Source of the DNA: Corynebacterium marambiense
Lineage (GTDB): Bacteria > Actinomycetota > Actinomycetes > Mycobacteriales > Mycobacteriaceae
Direction of reading: 5' to 3'
Assembly: GCF_016342275.1 (NCBI RefSeq)
Contig: NZ_JAEIOT010000007.1
Span: 496,001-560,000 of the forward strand
DNA length: 64,000 bases
Below, piece by piece: positions 1 through 8,861 of the stretch. Below the pieces are notes generated by a model, which made no database searches, was not told where the DNA came from, and saw only the letters and a list, made by a program, of their open reading frames with translations. Every line of letters starts with the position of its first letter. Position 1 is the first letter of the stretch. The translations under genes were made by a program, and so were the position numbers.

Positions 1-352
1 CGCCGGTGAGGTGGCACAGGTCCAGCAGCCCGAGAGCCGCGGTGGTGTCCTCCGCAACAATGTTCACACAGTCGTCCGGGGTACGGACGGAGTGGTCGAG
101 GCGAATGTGGGCGTCCCAGACGGGATACCAGATGTCGGCGGCTTCGGCCGGTGGAGATCCGGTGTGCAGGAGCATCAGGTCGATGTCCGACTGCGGGGTA
201 AGTTCGCCGCGGGCCAACGACCCCGTGGCGGCGAGGGCACAACCCGCCGGAATATCGATGTCCGCGATGATACCCAGCGCCCGCGTGAACGCGGTCTCCC
301 GGAGTTCGGGGGCGCTGGGCTGGGCGGAGGTGTCCGCGGGATTGCCTGGCAT
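1..352 (-). CDS. glnD: PII uridylyl/adenylyltransferase GlnD, N-terminal part (cut by window edge)
   Basis: This reading frame begins at an ATG only six bases after the glnK stop and runs open off the left edge, so only about 117 residues are visible. Residues 44-58 carry the nucleotidyltransferase signature: GS at 44-45 followed by SDID at 55-58, the metal-binding acidic pair. GlnD enzymes modify the PII protein according to nitrogen status; in corynebacteria the modification of GlnK is adenylylation (family knowledge). The position as third gene of amtB-glnK-glnD fits. The HD and ACT domains expected downstream are outside the window. Confidence 0.9.
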   Translation of the reverse strand, partial: MPGNPADTSAQPSAPELRETAFTRALGIIADIDIPAGCALAATGSLARGELTPQSDIDLMLLHTGSPPAEAADIWYPVWDAHIRLDHSVRTPDDCVNIVAEDTTAALGLLDLCHLTG

Positions 353-358
353 CGTGCG

Positions 359-766
<408 letters not shown>

Positions 767-796
767 CTACCGCCCGGGGCAGGCGGGGCCGGTGGA

Positions 797-2125
797 TCAG
801 CGGATCGCGCCACCGGCTTGCTCGTAGGCCGACTCTCCGTGCAGTGCGAAGTCGATGCCGTTGTGCTCTGCCTCCGGGTCGATGCGCCAACCAATGGTGG
901 CCTTGATCGCAAGGGCGATCACCACGGTCACCAGCCCGGAGAGCACCATCGCCACGAGGGCGACGAGGATCTGGATGATGAAGAGCTGGAACCCCGCCCA
1001 GCCGCCGCCAGTGAACCACCCGGTATCTGTGGCGAACAGCCCGACACCCACGGTGCCCCAGAGTCCGGCGACGAGGTGGACGCCGACGACGTCGAGTGAG
1101 TCGTCGAACTTGAAGCGGTACTTGAGCCCGACACCCAGGGCGGCGAGTCCACCGCCGATCGCCCCCAGGATCAGGGAGGTCACCGGGGTCAGGGCCCCGG
1201 CGGCCGGCGTGATGGCGACCAGACCCGCGACGACACCGGAGGCGGCGCCGAGGGAGGTGGCGCGACCGTCCCGGATGCGCTCGACGATGAGCCAGCCGCC
1301 GATGCCGGCTGCCGCGGCGGCCGTCGTGTTAAGCCAGGCCAAACCGGCGATTCCGTTGGCGGCGAACGCGGAGCCGCCATTAAATCCGCACCAGCCGAAC
1401 CAGAGGAGGCCTGCGCCGAGCATGACCATCGGCAGGTTATGCGGACGCTGGACGCTCTTCAGGAAGGTGCGACGGTGTCCGACGATGACGGCGAGGACCA
1501 GGGCCGCGGTGCCCGCCGAGATGTGGACGACGGTGCCGCCGGCAAAGTCGATCGGTGCGATCCGGGCGATCTTCTCGCCCTCTTCGAGAACGGTTCCAAA
1601 AATTCGGGCGGAGATGCTGCCGTCATGGTGACTGAGCAGTCCCCCACCCCACACCATATGCGCGAGCGGGAAGTAGGCGAGGGTGACCCAGATCCCGATG
1701 AAGATTAGCCAGGAGTTGAACTTGACCCGGTCCGCGAGGGCGCCAGAGATCAGGGCACAGGAGATGACCGCGAAGGTGAGCTGGAACCCGATGTCGATGA
1801 CGTTGGCGTAGCCGGCCGCGCCCGCAACATAGGTTCCGTCCGGGTTCACGATCGAGTCCCGTAGTCCGAAGAACTCGAACGGATCAGCCACGAACCCCCC
1901 GAAGGAGTGGGTGCCATAGGACATCGACCAGCCGACGAGGATGTAGATGACGGTGACCACAGCGAGCGCGCCGAAGGACATCATCATCATGTTGAGCACG
2001 GATTTCTGACTCGACATACCACCGTAGAACAGTGACAGAGCCGGTGTCATGAGCAGGACGAGGGATGCGGAAATGAGGATCCACGAGGCATTTCCTGATG
2101 CTGCCATTGTCATGTCTGGGGTCAC
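797..2125 (-). CDS. amtB: ammonium transporter AmtB
   Basis: This is a membrane protein of about 442 residues of the Amt/Mep/Rh family. It has some eleven hydrophobic segments and family sequences such as LFYGGM near the N-terminus, HMVWGGG, DFAGGTVVHIS and FGWCGFNGGSA, which hold the pore histidine and substrate-site residues. It imports ammonium across the cytoplasmic membrane and is gated by PII. I prefer the GTG at 2125 to the ATG thirty bases upstream, because AGGAGG lies five bases before the GTG. It is first in the amtB-glnK-glnD operon, and two AmtR-like operators lie about 90-130 bases upstream. Confidence 0.96.
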   Translation of the reverse strand: MTPDMTMAASGNASWILISASLVLLMTPALSLFYGGMSSQKSVLNMMMMSFGALAVVTVIYILVGWSMSYGTHSFGGFVADPFEFFGLRDSIVNPDGTYVAGAAGYANVIDIGFQLTFAVISCALISGALADRVKFNSWLIFIGIWVTLAYFPLAHMVWGGGLLSHHDGSISARIFGTVLEEGEKIARIAPIDFAGGTVVHISAGTAALVLAVIVGHRRTFLKSVQRPHNLPMVMLGAGLLWFGWCGFNGGSAFAANGIAGLAWLNTTAAAAAGIGGWLIVERIRDGRATSLGAASGVVAGLVAITPAAGALTPVTSLILGAIGGGLAALGVGLKYRFKFDDSLDVVGVHLVAGLWGTVGVGLFATDTGWFTGGGWAGFQLFIIQILVALVAMVLSGLVTVVIALAIKATIGWRIDPEAEHNGIDFALHGESAYEQAGGAIR

Positions 2126-2216
2126 GGGGGCCTCCTGGTCGAACGCGGGCCCCATCGGTTTCGGGACCCTCTGCGTGTGGCCGGAGAAGCGATCGCCTCC
2201 TGCTCCACGCCTCTAA

Positions 2217-2258
2217 CTATAGTCCGACAGGTTTAGTTTTCTATAACTGGACAGTTTT
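2217..2258 (-). promoter_or_regulatory. two tandem AmtR-like operators at the amtB promoter
   Basis: Two sites of the form CTAT-N6-ACAG are read on the + strand: CTATagtccgACAGgttt at 2217-2234 and CTATaactggACAGtttt at 2241-2258, with starts 24 bases apart. The AmtR consensus in corynebacteria, as I recall it, is tttCTAT-N6-AtAG; each copy differs at one core base. The first site overlaps a possible -10 element (TATAGT on the minus strand, 2221-2216). Repression of amtB-glnK-glnD under nitrogen surplus is the expected outcome (inference). Confidence 0.8.
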
Positions 2259-2343
2259 TACACTCAACCCCTCCGACCCTCCAGGCAAACACCCATCGCA
2301 GGAGCGGAACCCGACACATCCACCATGGGGAGTGTCCGCACAC

Positions 2344-2372
2344 TTGCGACCGGGCGACAATAGGGATACCTT
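2344..2372 (+). promoter_or_regulatory. candidate promoter of the first beta-propeller gene
   Basis: TTGCGA at 2344-2349 and TACCTT at 2367-2372 are separated by 17 bases and resemble a housekeeping -35/-10 pair. Transcription would begin near 2379, just before two iron-box-like repeats. The gap between the amtB start and this gene (about 320 bases) is accounted for by the AmtR sites, this promoter and those boxes; nothing else is seen in it. Confidence 0.4.
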
Positions 2373-2381
2373 GACCACTAC

Positions 2382-2419
2382 TTAGGGAAGGCGTCCCTTG
2401 TTAGGAAGGTCTCCCTTAT
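2382..2419 (+). promoter_or_regulatory. two abutting DtxR-like iron boxes
   Basis: TTAGGGAAGGCGTCCCTTG (2382-2400) and TTAGGAAGGTCTCCCTTAT (2401-2419) are adjacent 19-base elements. Against the corynebacterial DtxR consensus TTAGGTTAGGCTAACCTAA, the first matches 12 of 19 positions; the second matches less well (11 of 19 on its reverse strand). The first contains the perfect inverted repeat AGGGA-N5-TCCCT, which recurs in the promoter of the next gene. Location just downstream of the likely -10 suits iron-dependent repression (inference). Confidence 0.6.
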
Positions 2420-2445
2420 TCGACCCTTCGACCACTGGAGTTTCT

Positions 2446-4365
2446 TTGCCCTATACACGCAGCCATCAACTCGGACGCCGTGCCATCGCAGCAGTCGCGA
2501 GCGCCGCGCTCCTCTCCACCGGGATCACCGCAGTCACCGCACCGCAGGCTTTCGCCGTCGAAGCCGAGGCATCCACGGCTGCGGTGGCAATCAGGTACGC
2601 CTACACCTACCCAGCAGGAGACATCACCGCCGCCGTCTTCGAGGTCACCGCGACGAACCTCGCACCCGGCGCCACGCTGACAGCGCTGATCGACGGTGAA
2701 CCCGTCGGGTTCCACGCGGGTGGCCTGAATATCGCACCCACCGCAACAGTCAACGAGGACGGTACCTACACCGGCCGCGTCGTCGGAATGGCGCCCGCTG
2801 TCGCAGGTGGCGTCCAGCACACGGTCACTCTCTCTGACGGCACGAACACGGTCAGCGCGGATGAACAGCTCGACCCACAGATCACCTTCGGTAGCACAGA
2901 AGCCCCCGAAGTGGAGAACACCGCCATCGGTACCACGGATCTCGCCATCCACATTCTCAACCTCAAGCCCGGTTCCGTCATCACCCGCGTCAGCGCCGGC
3001 GATCTCAACCTGCTCTCCGACGGTGTCACACACACCGTCGATGACAGCGGCAACCTCACGATCCCCGGGCTCTCCATCCCGAATGACCCCGCGCTGATCG
3101 GGCAGGAATTGTCCGTCACCGCCAAGGTCTCCGGATCCGAGACGGAGACCACCTTCGATGACACCGCGACGATCTCCCCCGCTTCCCCACTGAAAAACAC
3201 CGACGGATTCGCCGTCACCTCAAAGGAACTGGGCCCCGGCCTCTATCAGGTCGCCTACTCCGCCAAACAGAACGCACTGTTCGTCACCCGCTCCCAGTTC
3301 TTCGGATCAGAGAATCCCACCTCGATCTACAAGGTCAACGCCGACACCCTCGACATCGAGGCCACCTACACCCCCGTCACCGCCGACGGCACGACGGGAA
3401 CGGACGCCACCAAGGTCTTCGGACTCGCCATCGATGACTCCCGCGACATCCTCTGGGTGACCAACACCCTCAACAACTCCGTCAGCGCATACTCCGCCGT
3501 CTCCGGTGAACTACTCAAGGCGTTCCCCGAGGGATCGGTCACCCACCCGCGCGCCGTAGCCGTCGACGAAGCCACCGGTCGTGCCTACGTCTCCACCCCG
3601 ACCTCCCCCGAGGAATCCATCGCGGTGTTCGACGGAACGACCCTCACCCAGATAAATTCTCTCGCAACACCCGGATTCTCCGGCGCGATGGAACTGCGTT
3701 TCGACTCCGAGGCGCAGGTCCTCTACACCGTCGGATTCAAGAACGGCAAGGCCGCCCGTATCTCCCTCTCTGACGGCGCCACCACCGTCTATGATCTCCC
3801 CGGCGATGACACCCCCAGAGGCGGCGGAGTCGCCTTGGACACCAAACGCAACCACCTGTACGTCGCCAACCAGAACCCCTCCACGGTCAACGTCATCGAC
3901 CTCGCCGACGGTTCCGTCATCTCCACCATCGTCACCGGTGCAACTCCCCTCGACGCCATCTACGATGCCGTCAGCGACCGCGTCTTCGTGGTCAACCGCG
4001 GCAGCGGCACCGCCACCGTCATCAACCCAGAAACCCTGGAGATCACGGGCAACCTCGACGTCGGCTTCTACCCGAACGATCTCGCGACCGACGGTAAGGG
4101 CGCCATCTACGGGGTGAACAAGCCGACCAGCGGCAACTACGGCACCGCCGACTCCATTTTCAAGATCGAACCGATCACCGAGACCCCGGCCCCCGGCAGC
4201 TCCACGCCGGCGGGCTCCGTGGCCGGGTCCGCCGCAGGATCCGCAGTGGGCGTCATCGCGATCCTGGGAGCACTTGCCGCAGTTCTCGGCAGCTTGTTCC
4301 ATCTCATCACCTCAGCCACCCTCCCCACCGAGATCACCAACCTCATTCCCTGGCTGAAGAAGTAA
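2446..4365 (+). CDS. secreted YVTN-type beta-propeller protein, iron-box regulated (paralog A)
   Basis: The protein has 639 residues from a TTG start at 2446, chosen because GGAG lies five bases before it and a good signal peptide follows directly; upstream codons run through the operator. Residues 1-37 form a signal peptide ending in QAFA. Residues of about 45-245 are Ser/Thr-rich and beta-sandwich-like, about 260-560 contain repeating blades with motifs such as LWVTNTLNNSVSAY and LYVANQNPSTVNVID (YVTN/YncE-like propeller), and the C-terminus has a hydrophobic stretch followed by LIPWLKK that could anchor it. Substrate is unknown. The iron-box-like operator suggests a role in iron or heme supply, but no heme-binding HtaA domain was recognised. 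The next gene is a close paralog. Confidence 0.8.
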   Translation: MPYTRSHQLGRRAIAAVASAALLSTGITAVTAPQAFAVEAEASTAAVAIRYAYTYPAGDITAAVFEVTATNLAPGATLTALIDGEPVGFHAGGLNIAPTATVNEDGTYTGRVVGMAPAVAGGVQHTVTLSDGTNTVSADEQLDPQITFGSTEAPEVENTAIGTTDLAIHILNLKPGSVITRVSAGDLNLLSDGVTHTVDDSGNLTIPGLSIPNDPALIGQELSVTAKVSGSETETTFDDTATISPASPLKNTDGFAVTSKELGPGLYQVAYSAKQNALFVTRSQFFGSENPTSIYKVNADTLDIEATYTPVTADGTTGTDATKVFGLAIDDSRDILWVTNTLNNSVSAYSAVSGELLKAFPEGSVTHPRAVAVDEATGRAYVSTPTSPEESIAVFDGTTLTQINSLATPGFSGAMELRFDSEAQVLYTVGFKNGKAARISLSDGATTVYDLPGDDTPRGGGVALDTKRNHLYVANQNPSTVNVIDLADGSVISTIVTGATPLDAIYDAVSDRVFVVNRGSGTATVINPETLEITGNLDVGFYPNDLATDGKGAIYGVNKPTSGNYGTADSIFKIEPITETPAPGSSTPAGSVAGSAAGSAVGVIAILGALAAVLGSLFHLITSATLPTEITNLIPWLKK

Positions 4366-4425
4366 TCGCCACGCCCGACCGCTAGCACGAACCAGCACCG
4401 ACGGGCGGGTGTACACATCCCATCA

Positions 4426-4461
4426 CCTCCCTCCTCCAGCACCACCGGAGGAGGGAGGTTT
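4426..4461 (+). terminator. strong hairpin terminator after propeller gene A
   Basis: A perfect 12-bp stem (CCTCCCTCCTCC at 4426-4437 with GGAGGAGGGAGG at 4447-4458), a nine-base loop and a short T run lie about 60 bases after the stop. It separates the two paralogs into independent transcripts. Confidence 0.8.
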
Positions 4462-4538
4462 CACCATGTCAGAAACACCCAGACCGAACACGGGAGGGAC
4501 AAGAGAGAGCAGCCACGGTTGTCCCCAGTTCCGAGGCA

Positions 4539-4568
4539 TTGCCAGACCGGGGGGAAGAACGCTACATT
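4539..4568 (+). promoter_or_regulatory. promoter of the second beta-propeller gene
   Basis: TTGCCA at 4539-4544 and TACATT at 4563-4568, 18 bases apart, make a good -35/-10 pair. The expected start of transcription (about 4575) lies just before the iron box at 4586, the same arrangement as for the first paralog. Confidence 0.6.
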
Positions 4569-4585
4569 TCCCCTAACGTCTTTAG

Positions 4586-4604
4586 ATAGGGATGCCTTCC
4601 CTAA
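4586..4604 (+). promoter_or_regulatory. DtxR-like iron box
   Basis: ATAGGGATGCCTTCCCTAA matches the DtxR consensus at about 13 of 19 positions and contains AGGGA-N5-TCCCT, the same perfect inverted repeat found before the upstream paralog. Its reverse complement (TTAGGGAAGGCATCCCTAT) is nearly identical to that box. Confidence 0.62.
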
Positions 4605-4649
4605 ATTAGACAGTCATTTATCCTTACCCCTCGAGCCTTGGAGTTATCT

Positions 4650-6674
4650 GTGTCCCTATCCACCCACCGTCTCATCGGCCGCCGCAGCATCGCGGCGATC
4701 ACCACCGCCGCACTGCTCTCCGCAGGCATGGCGGTCGTAACCCCGAATGCACTGGCCCAGGAGGCGGAATCCACTCCCACCAGTGAAGCCGTCAACGAGT
4801 CACGTGCAGCCGCAGAAGAGAATCCGGCACCGGCGAACCTGGAAACCACAGCGGAGGCTGCCGTTTCTGTTTCCCGTACCTTTATCACCGCCCGGAACGG
4901 AATCGTCGCCAGTGTCTTCGAGGTCAAGGCGACCGGATTCGCCCCCGGTGCGACGCTGACCGCCGGGATCGACGACACCGAGGCCGGATTCCACGCGGGC
5001 GGTTCCACGGTGGTCTCAACCGCCACCGCAGATGAGAATGGTGAATATAAGGGCCGCGTTGTGGGCCCCGCAGACACGTTCTTCGGTGGAACCGAGCATA
5101 CGGTGACCCTCACCGCTGGAGAAACGAAAGCTGCAGCCTCCGCGTACCTCGAACCGGCTGTTTCCTTCGGCAGTACAGACGCCCCTGATGTGGAAAACCT
5201 CTCCGTGGGTGCTACGGACCTCGCAGTCACGGTCCGCACCCTGAAGCCCGGCTCCACCATCACCGCCATCGGAGTCGACGGCGCCAACTGGCTTCCCGCA
5301 GGAACTACCTTCACCGTTCCGGAAAGCGGCACGATCACCGTTCCCGACCTGAGCATCCCCGCAGATGATTCACTCATCGGCAAGAAGATCGCGGTGACCG
5401 TCCGCGTCGCCGGGTCCGACGCTGACGTCACACTGGCCAAGACCGGGACCATCGCCCCCGGACTAGGACTGTTTGGTTCCGACCAGTACAACGTCTCCTC
5501 CCGCGAACTCGGCCCCGGCCTCTACCAGATGGCCTACTCCGCAAAGCAGCATGCCGTGTTCGTTACCCGCAACAACTTCGGCGACCAGACCTCCTCCATC
5601 TTCAAGGTCAATCCTGAAACCCTGGAGCCCGAGAAGGAATTCGCCACCGTCGATGCGCAGGGTATGAGCTCCCCCGCGGCAGGTGTGTTCGGCGTCGCAG
5701 TCGATGATGTGCGTGATCGCCTGTGGGTCACCAACACCCTCAATGACTCGGTCTCCGTGTACTCCACCGTCACAGGTGAACTACTCAAGGCATTCGATAA
5801 AGGCCTCGCCCCCCACCCGCGCGCCGTCGCCGTCGATGAGAGCACCGGCTACGCATACGTATCCATTCCCACCAGTGGTAAAGAAGAGATCGTCGTATTC
5901 GGCGGCGACTCACTGGACGTTCGCAGCCCGCTGCAGACTCCCGGATTCTCCGGTCACATGGAACTGCGCTTCGATGCCGCAACCAAATCCATCTACACCG
6001 TGAGCTTCAAGACGGGCAAGGCCGCCAAGATCAGCGTCGAAACCGGCCAGGCCGACATCGTCAACCTCCCGAACGCCGATGCCTATCGTGGTGGCGGCGT
6101 GGGCCTCGACACCAGGCGTGGTCATCTGTTCGTCGCCAGCCAGATCCCGTCCTCCGTCGATGTCTTCGACATCAACACCGGCGCACTGTTAAAGACCATC
6201 CGCACCGGCGCAGGTTCTCTGGACGCACTCTACGACGCGGTGACTGACCGCGTCTACGTGATCAACCGGGGCAGCCGGAGCGCGACCGTCATCAATGCCA
6301 AGACCTTTGAGGTCGTCGCCAACCTGGATGTTGGTTTTAATCCGAACCATCTGGCGACCGACGGCAAGGGCACCGTCTATGTCGTGAACAAGCCCGCCAT
6401 CGGCAACGCAGCCGACAAGGACTCCATCGTCAAACTCACCCCGAAGAACCTCATCCACATCCCGCCGATGTCCGGTGGCGAGACCAGCTCCGGTAAATCG
6501 GACGGGTCAACGATCTTCTCGGGTTCCACGTCCACCGGTTCCACGTTCACGGGAATCTTCTCCTTCCTCGGCGTCATGGTGACCATCTTCGGCAGCTTGT
6601 TCCACTTCCTCACCTCCACGGTTCTGCCGCCGCAGATCGCCAAGTTGATCCCCGGTGGTTCCTCCGCCCGCTGA
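4650..6674 (+). CDS. secreted YVTN-type beta-propeller protein, iron-box regulated (paralog B)
   Basis: The protein has 674 residues from GTG at 4650, with GGAG six bases before it and a signal peptide (about residues 1-37, ending NALAQ) immediately after. The layout copies paralog A: an N-terminal beta-sandwich-like region, then propeller blades (LWVTNTLNDSVSVYS, HPRAVAVDESTGYAYVS, VYVINRGSRSATVIN), then a Ser/Thr/Gly linker and a hydrophobic C-terminal segment with LFHFLTSTVLPPQIAKLIP. The linker is longer than in A. It has its own promoter, iron box and terminator, so the pair probably respond together but are transcribed apart. The ligand is unknown; a surface role in metal or heme acquisition is inference. 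Confidence 0.8.
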   Translation: MSLSTHRLIGRRSIAAITTAALLSAGMAVVTPNALAQEAESTPTSEAVNESRAAAEENPAPANLETTAEAAVSVSRTFITARNGIVASVFEVKATGFAPGATLTAGIDDTEAGFHAGGSTVVSTATADENGEYKGRVVGPADTFFGGTEHTVTLTAGETKAAASAYLEPAVSFGSTDAPDVENLSVGATDLAVTVRTLKPGSTITAIGVDGANWLPAGTTFTVPESGTITVPDLSIPADDSLIGKKIAVTVRVAGSDADVTLAKTGTIAPGLGLFGSDQYNVSSRELGPGLYQMAYSAKQHAVFVTRNNFGDQTSSIFKVNPETLEPEKEFATVDAQGMSSPAAGVFGVAVDDVRDRLWVTNTLNDSVSVYSTVTGELLKAFDKGLAPHPRAVAVDESTGYAYVSIPTSGKEEIVVFGGDSLDVRSPLQTPGFSGHMELRFDAATKSIYTVSFKTGKAAKISVETGQADIVNLPNADAYRGGGVGLDTRRGHLFVASQIPSSVDVFDINTGALLKTIRTGAGSLDALYDAVTDRVYVINRGSRSATVINAKTFEVVANLDVGFNPNHLATDGKGTVYVVNKPAIGNAADKDSIVKLTPKNLIHIPPMSGGETSSGKSDGSTIFSGSTSTGSTFTGIFSFLGVMVTIFGSLFHFLTSTVLPPQIAKLIPGGSSAR

Positions 6675-6717
6675 TCAACCCCCACATCAACCGTGTGCTA
6701 GCGCGGTTTGAGTGCAA

Positions 6718-6751
6718 GACGCCCCGGGAAGCAGGTGCTTCCCGGGGCGTC
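6718..6751. terminator. bidirectional terminator between propeller gene B and ftsY
   Basis: A perfect 15-bp stem (6718-6732 with 6737-6751) and four-base loop lie between two convergent genes, so it can serve both strands. Confidence 0.85.
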
Positions 6752-6796
6752 TCTCTACCCCATCATTCAACTCTGTCCCGAGTTGCCCATGCGCTT

Positions 6797-8689
6797 CTAG
6801 CCGAGCAGGGCGTCGACGAAGCTCTCCGGCTCGAACGGCGCCAGGTGGTCCGCGCCCTCACCTAGTCCGACGAGCTTGACCGGAACACCGAGTTCCTCCT
6901 GGACCTGGAACACGATGCCGCCCTTGGCGGTACCGTCCAGCTTCGTCAGAACCACACCGGTGATGTCGACGACGTCGCGGAAGATACGGGCCTGGGTCAG
7001 GCCGTTCTGCCCGACCGTCGCGTCCAGCACGAGCAGGACCTCATCGACGTGGGTCTTCTTCTCCACGACGCGCTTGACCTTGCCGAGCTGGTCCATCAGG
7101 CCGGTGGAGGTGTGCAGGCGACCGGCGGTGTCGATGAGCACCACGTCGACGCCCTCGTCCACGCCACGGGCGACGGCGTCGAAGGCCACGGACGCCGGGT
7201 CCGCACCTTCCTTACCGCGCACCGTCTGCGCGCCAACCCGGCGACCCCAAGTCTCGAGCTGGTCGGCGGCGGCGGCACGGAAGGTATCGGCGGCGCCGAG
7301 CAGCACGTTGTGCCCCATCGACACGAGCACCCGGGCGAGCTTGCCGGTCGTGGTGGTCTTACCCGTGCCGTTGACGCCGACGACGAGAACGACGGCGGGC
7401 TTGCCGTCTGCCGGCATCGCACGGATCGAGCGGTCCAGTTCGGGCTTACATGCCTCGATTAGGGTCTCACGCAGCATGGCACGGGCCTCCGCCTCGCTGG
7501 ACACACCGCGCGCTGCGATCTTGTCCCGGAGCTGATCCACGACCCGCATCGTCGTCGGCGTGCCGAGGTCCGCCATGAGCAGCGTGTCCTCGATCTCCTC
7601 CCACGCGTCCTCATCCAGGTCACCCGCAGAGAGGATGCCGAGCACGCCCTGGCCGATGACGCTCTGCGACCGGGCCAGCTTTCCCCGCAACTTGCCGAGC
7701 CTGCCCTCCGCGGGGGCGATCTCGTCGATGTTGCGCTGCGTGGCGGCATCCACCGATTCCGGCTGTGCGGGTTCTACGGGGGCGGGCGTCTCGACGAGCG
7801 CGGCCTCCGCAGCCTCGGCGGCGGCCTGCGCGGACTCGGCCGCTACAGCGGCCTCGATCACGCGCGGATCGTCGTCGGTGGCTTCCTCAATGCTCTCTGG
7901 CTCCTCCGCGGTGTCGGCTTTATCGTCCTCGGCGGCGAAGGTGTCGGCGTCGACCGCATCGGTGTCGTCGGCGAGCTCCCGGAAGATCGGGGTTGCGGGT
8001 TCAGCGCCGGACGGCTCATCGGTGGTGTCGGCCTTTTTCACGATCGTCTCGTTCTGAGCCGGGGCCGGAATTGGGGTCACGGACTCACCGGAAGCCAACC
8101 GGTGGACCGGGGTCTCCCCCGCCTCTGAGGACTGTCCCGGGACCTGGGGATCAACGACGGGTGCTGCGTCCGTCGGCGGTGCCGGGGTGCGCTGCGGTTC
8201 GGAGTGCTGCTGTGGTTCAGGTGCGGGCTCCGGCTCGGGTTCACGCACCGGCTGTGCTTCCGGGGATGGGGCGGGAATCGGCGTGACCTGCGGTGCTTGT
8301 TCCTCGGCTACCGGGTTCGACGGGGCCGGAGTCTGTTCGCGATCCCGATCCGGAAGGGACGCAGCAGCCTCAGCCTGCGACGTGGCAGGCTTCTCCGGCG
8401 TCGCGGCGCCACTGCGCTGCACCGGCTGCGGCTCCGCCTTCTTCTCCTTCACCGCAGGGGCGAAGTTGAAACCGCCCTGCGGGGTGTAGTTACCCGATTT
8501 CTCCGCCTGGGTGAGCTCCTTCGGCTCCTCGGCCTCCTCCTCGCCGAAACTGATCGTCTTGGCCTTCTTGCGTTTCAGGCCCCAGACGATGAGAAGTATA
8601 AGGATGAGCAGCACCAGCACGACGCCGGCGATGATCTGGTAGGTCGGGTTCGTGGCGAACTGATCCATCACGTTCTGCAGGTTGTCCAT
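6797..8689 (-). CDS. ftsY: signal recognition particle receptor FtsY
   Basis: This 630-residue protein has an N-terminal membrane segment (about residues 17-37), a long acidic Pro/Ala/Glu-rich region to about residue 320, and then the SRP NG domain. The GTPase motifs are GVNGTGKTTTTGK (about 428), DTFRAAAADQLETW, DTAGRLHTS and TKLDGTAKGG. It docks ribosome-SRP complexes at the membrane for insertion of membrane proteins. The linker is long compared with E. coli FtsY, as in other actinobacteria. The start at 8689 puts the membrane segment right at the N-terminus. The downstream terminator is shared with the convergent propeller gene. Confidence 0.97.
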   Translation of the reverse strand: MDNLQNVMDQFATNPTYQIIAGVVLVLLILILLIVWGLKRKKAKTISFGEEEAEEPKELTQAEKSGNYTPQGGFNFAPAVKEKKAEPQPVQRSGAATPEKPATSQAEAAASLPDRDREQTPAPSNPVAEEQAPQVTPIPAPSPEAQPVREPEPEPAPEPQQHSEPQRTPAPPTDAAPVVDPQVPGQSSEAGETPVHRLASGESVTPIPAPAQNETIVKKADTTDEPSGAEPATPIFRELADDTDAVDADTFAAEDDKADTAEEPESIEEATDDDPRVIEAAVAAESAQAAAEAAEAALVETPAPVEPAQPESVDAATQRNIDEIAPAEGRLGKLRGKLARSQSVIGQGVLGILSAGDLDEDAWEEIEDTLLMADLGTPTTMRVVDQLRDKIAARGVSSEAEARAMLRETLIEACKPELDRSIRAMPADGKPAVVLVVGVNGTGKTTTTGKLARVLVSMGHNVLLGAADTFRAAAADQLETWGRRVGAQTVRGKEGADPASVAFDAVARGVDEGVDVVLIDTAGRLHTSTGLMDQLGKVKRVVEKKTHVDEVLLVLDATVGQNGLTQARIFRDVVDITGVVLTKLDGTAKGGIVFQVQEELGVPVKLVGLGEGADHLAPFEPESFVDALLG

Positions 8690-8845
8690 GCGTACATGGT
8701 TTCACATCCGGGAGACGTACGCTTGTGACGCCTCGCCGGAGAGATGTCAACCGATCACAGTCGCCGATCATCTGATTCTGCGGATGGGTGGGAACGGCCC
8801 CTCCCGAATGCTTCAAACATCTCCCCGAAAGCACGTTCACAGCTC

Positions 8846-8861
8846 TATACTCTGCAAGGTG
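8846..8861 (+). promoter_or_regulatory. leaderless-type promoter -10 element
   Basis: TATACT at 8846-8851 is followed after seven bases by a GTG in frame with the long downstream gene, and no Shine-Dalgarno sequence is present. This spacing would place the transcription start on the start codon, giving a leaderless mRNA. The interval from ftsY (8690) to here shows nothing else. Confidence 0.55.

Noticed and set aside
2398..2445. TTG at 2398 as start of the first propeller gene
   Set aside because: It lies inside the operator repeats without a ribosome site. The TTG at 2446 has GGAG at good spacing and begins the signal peptide.
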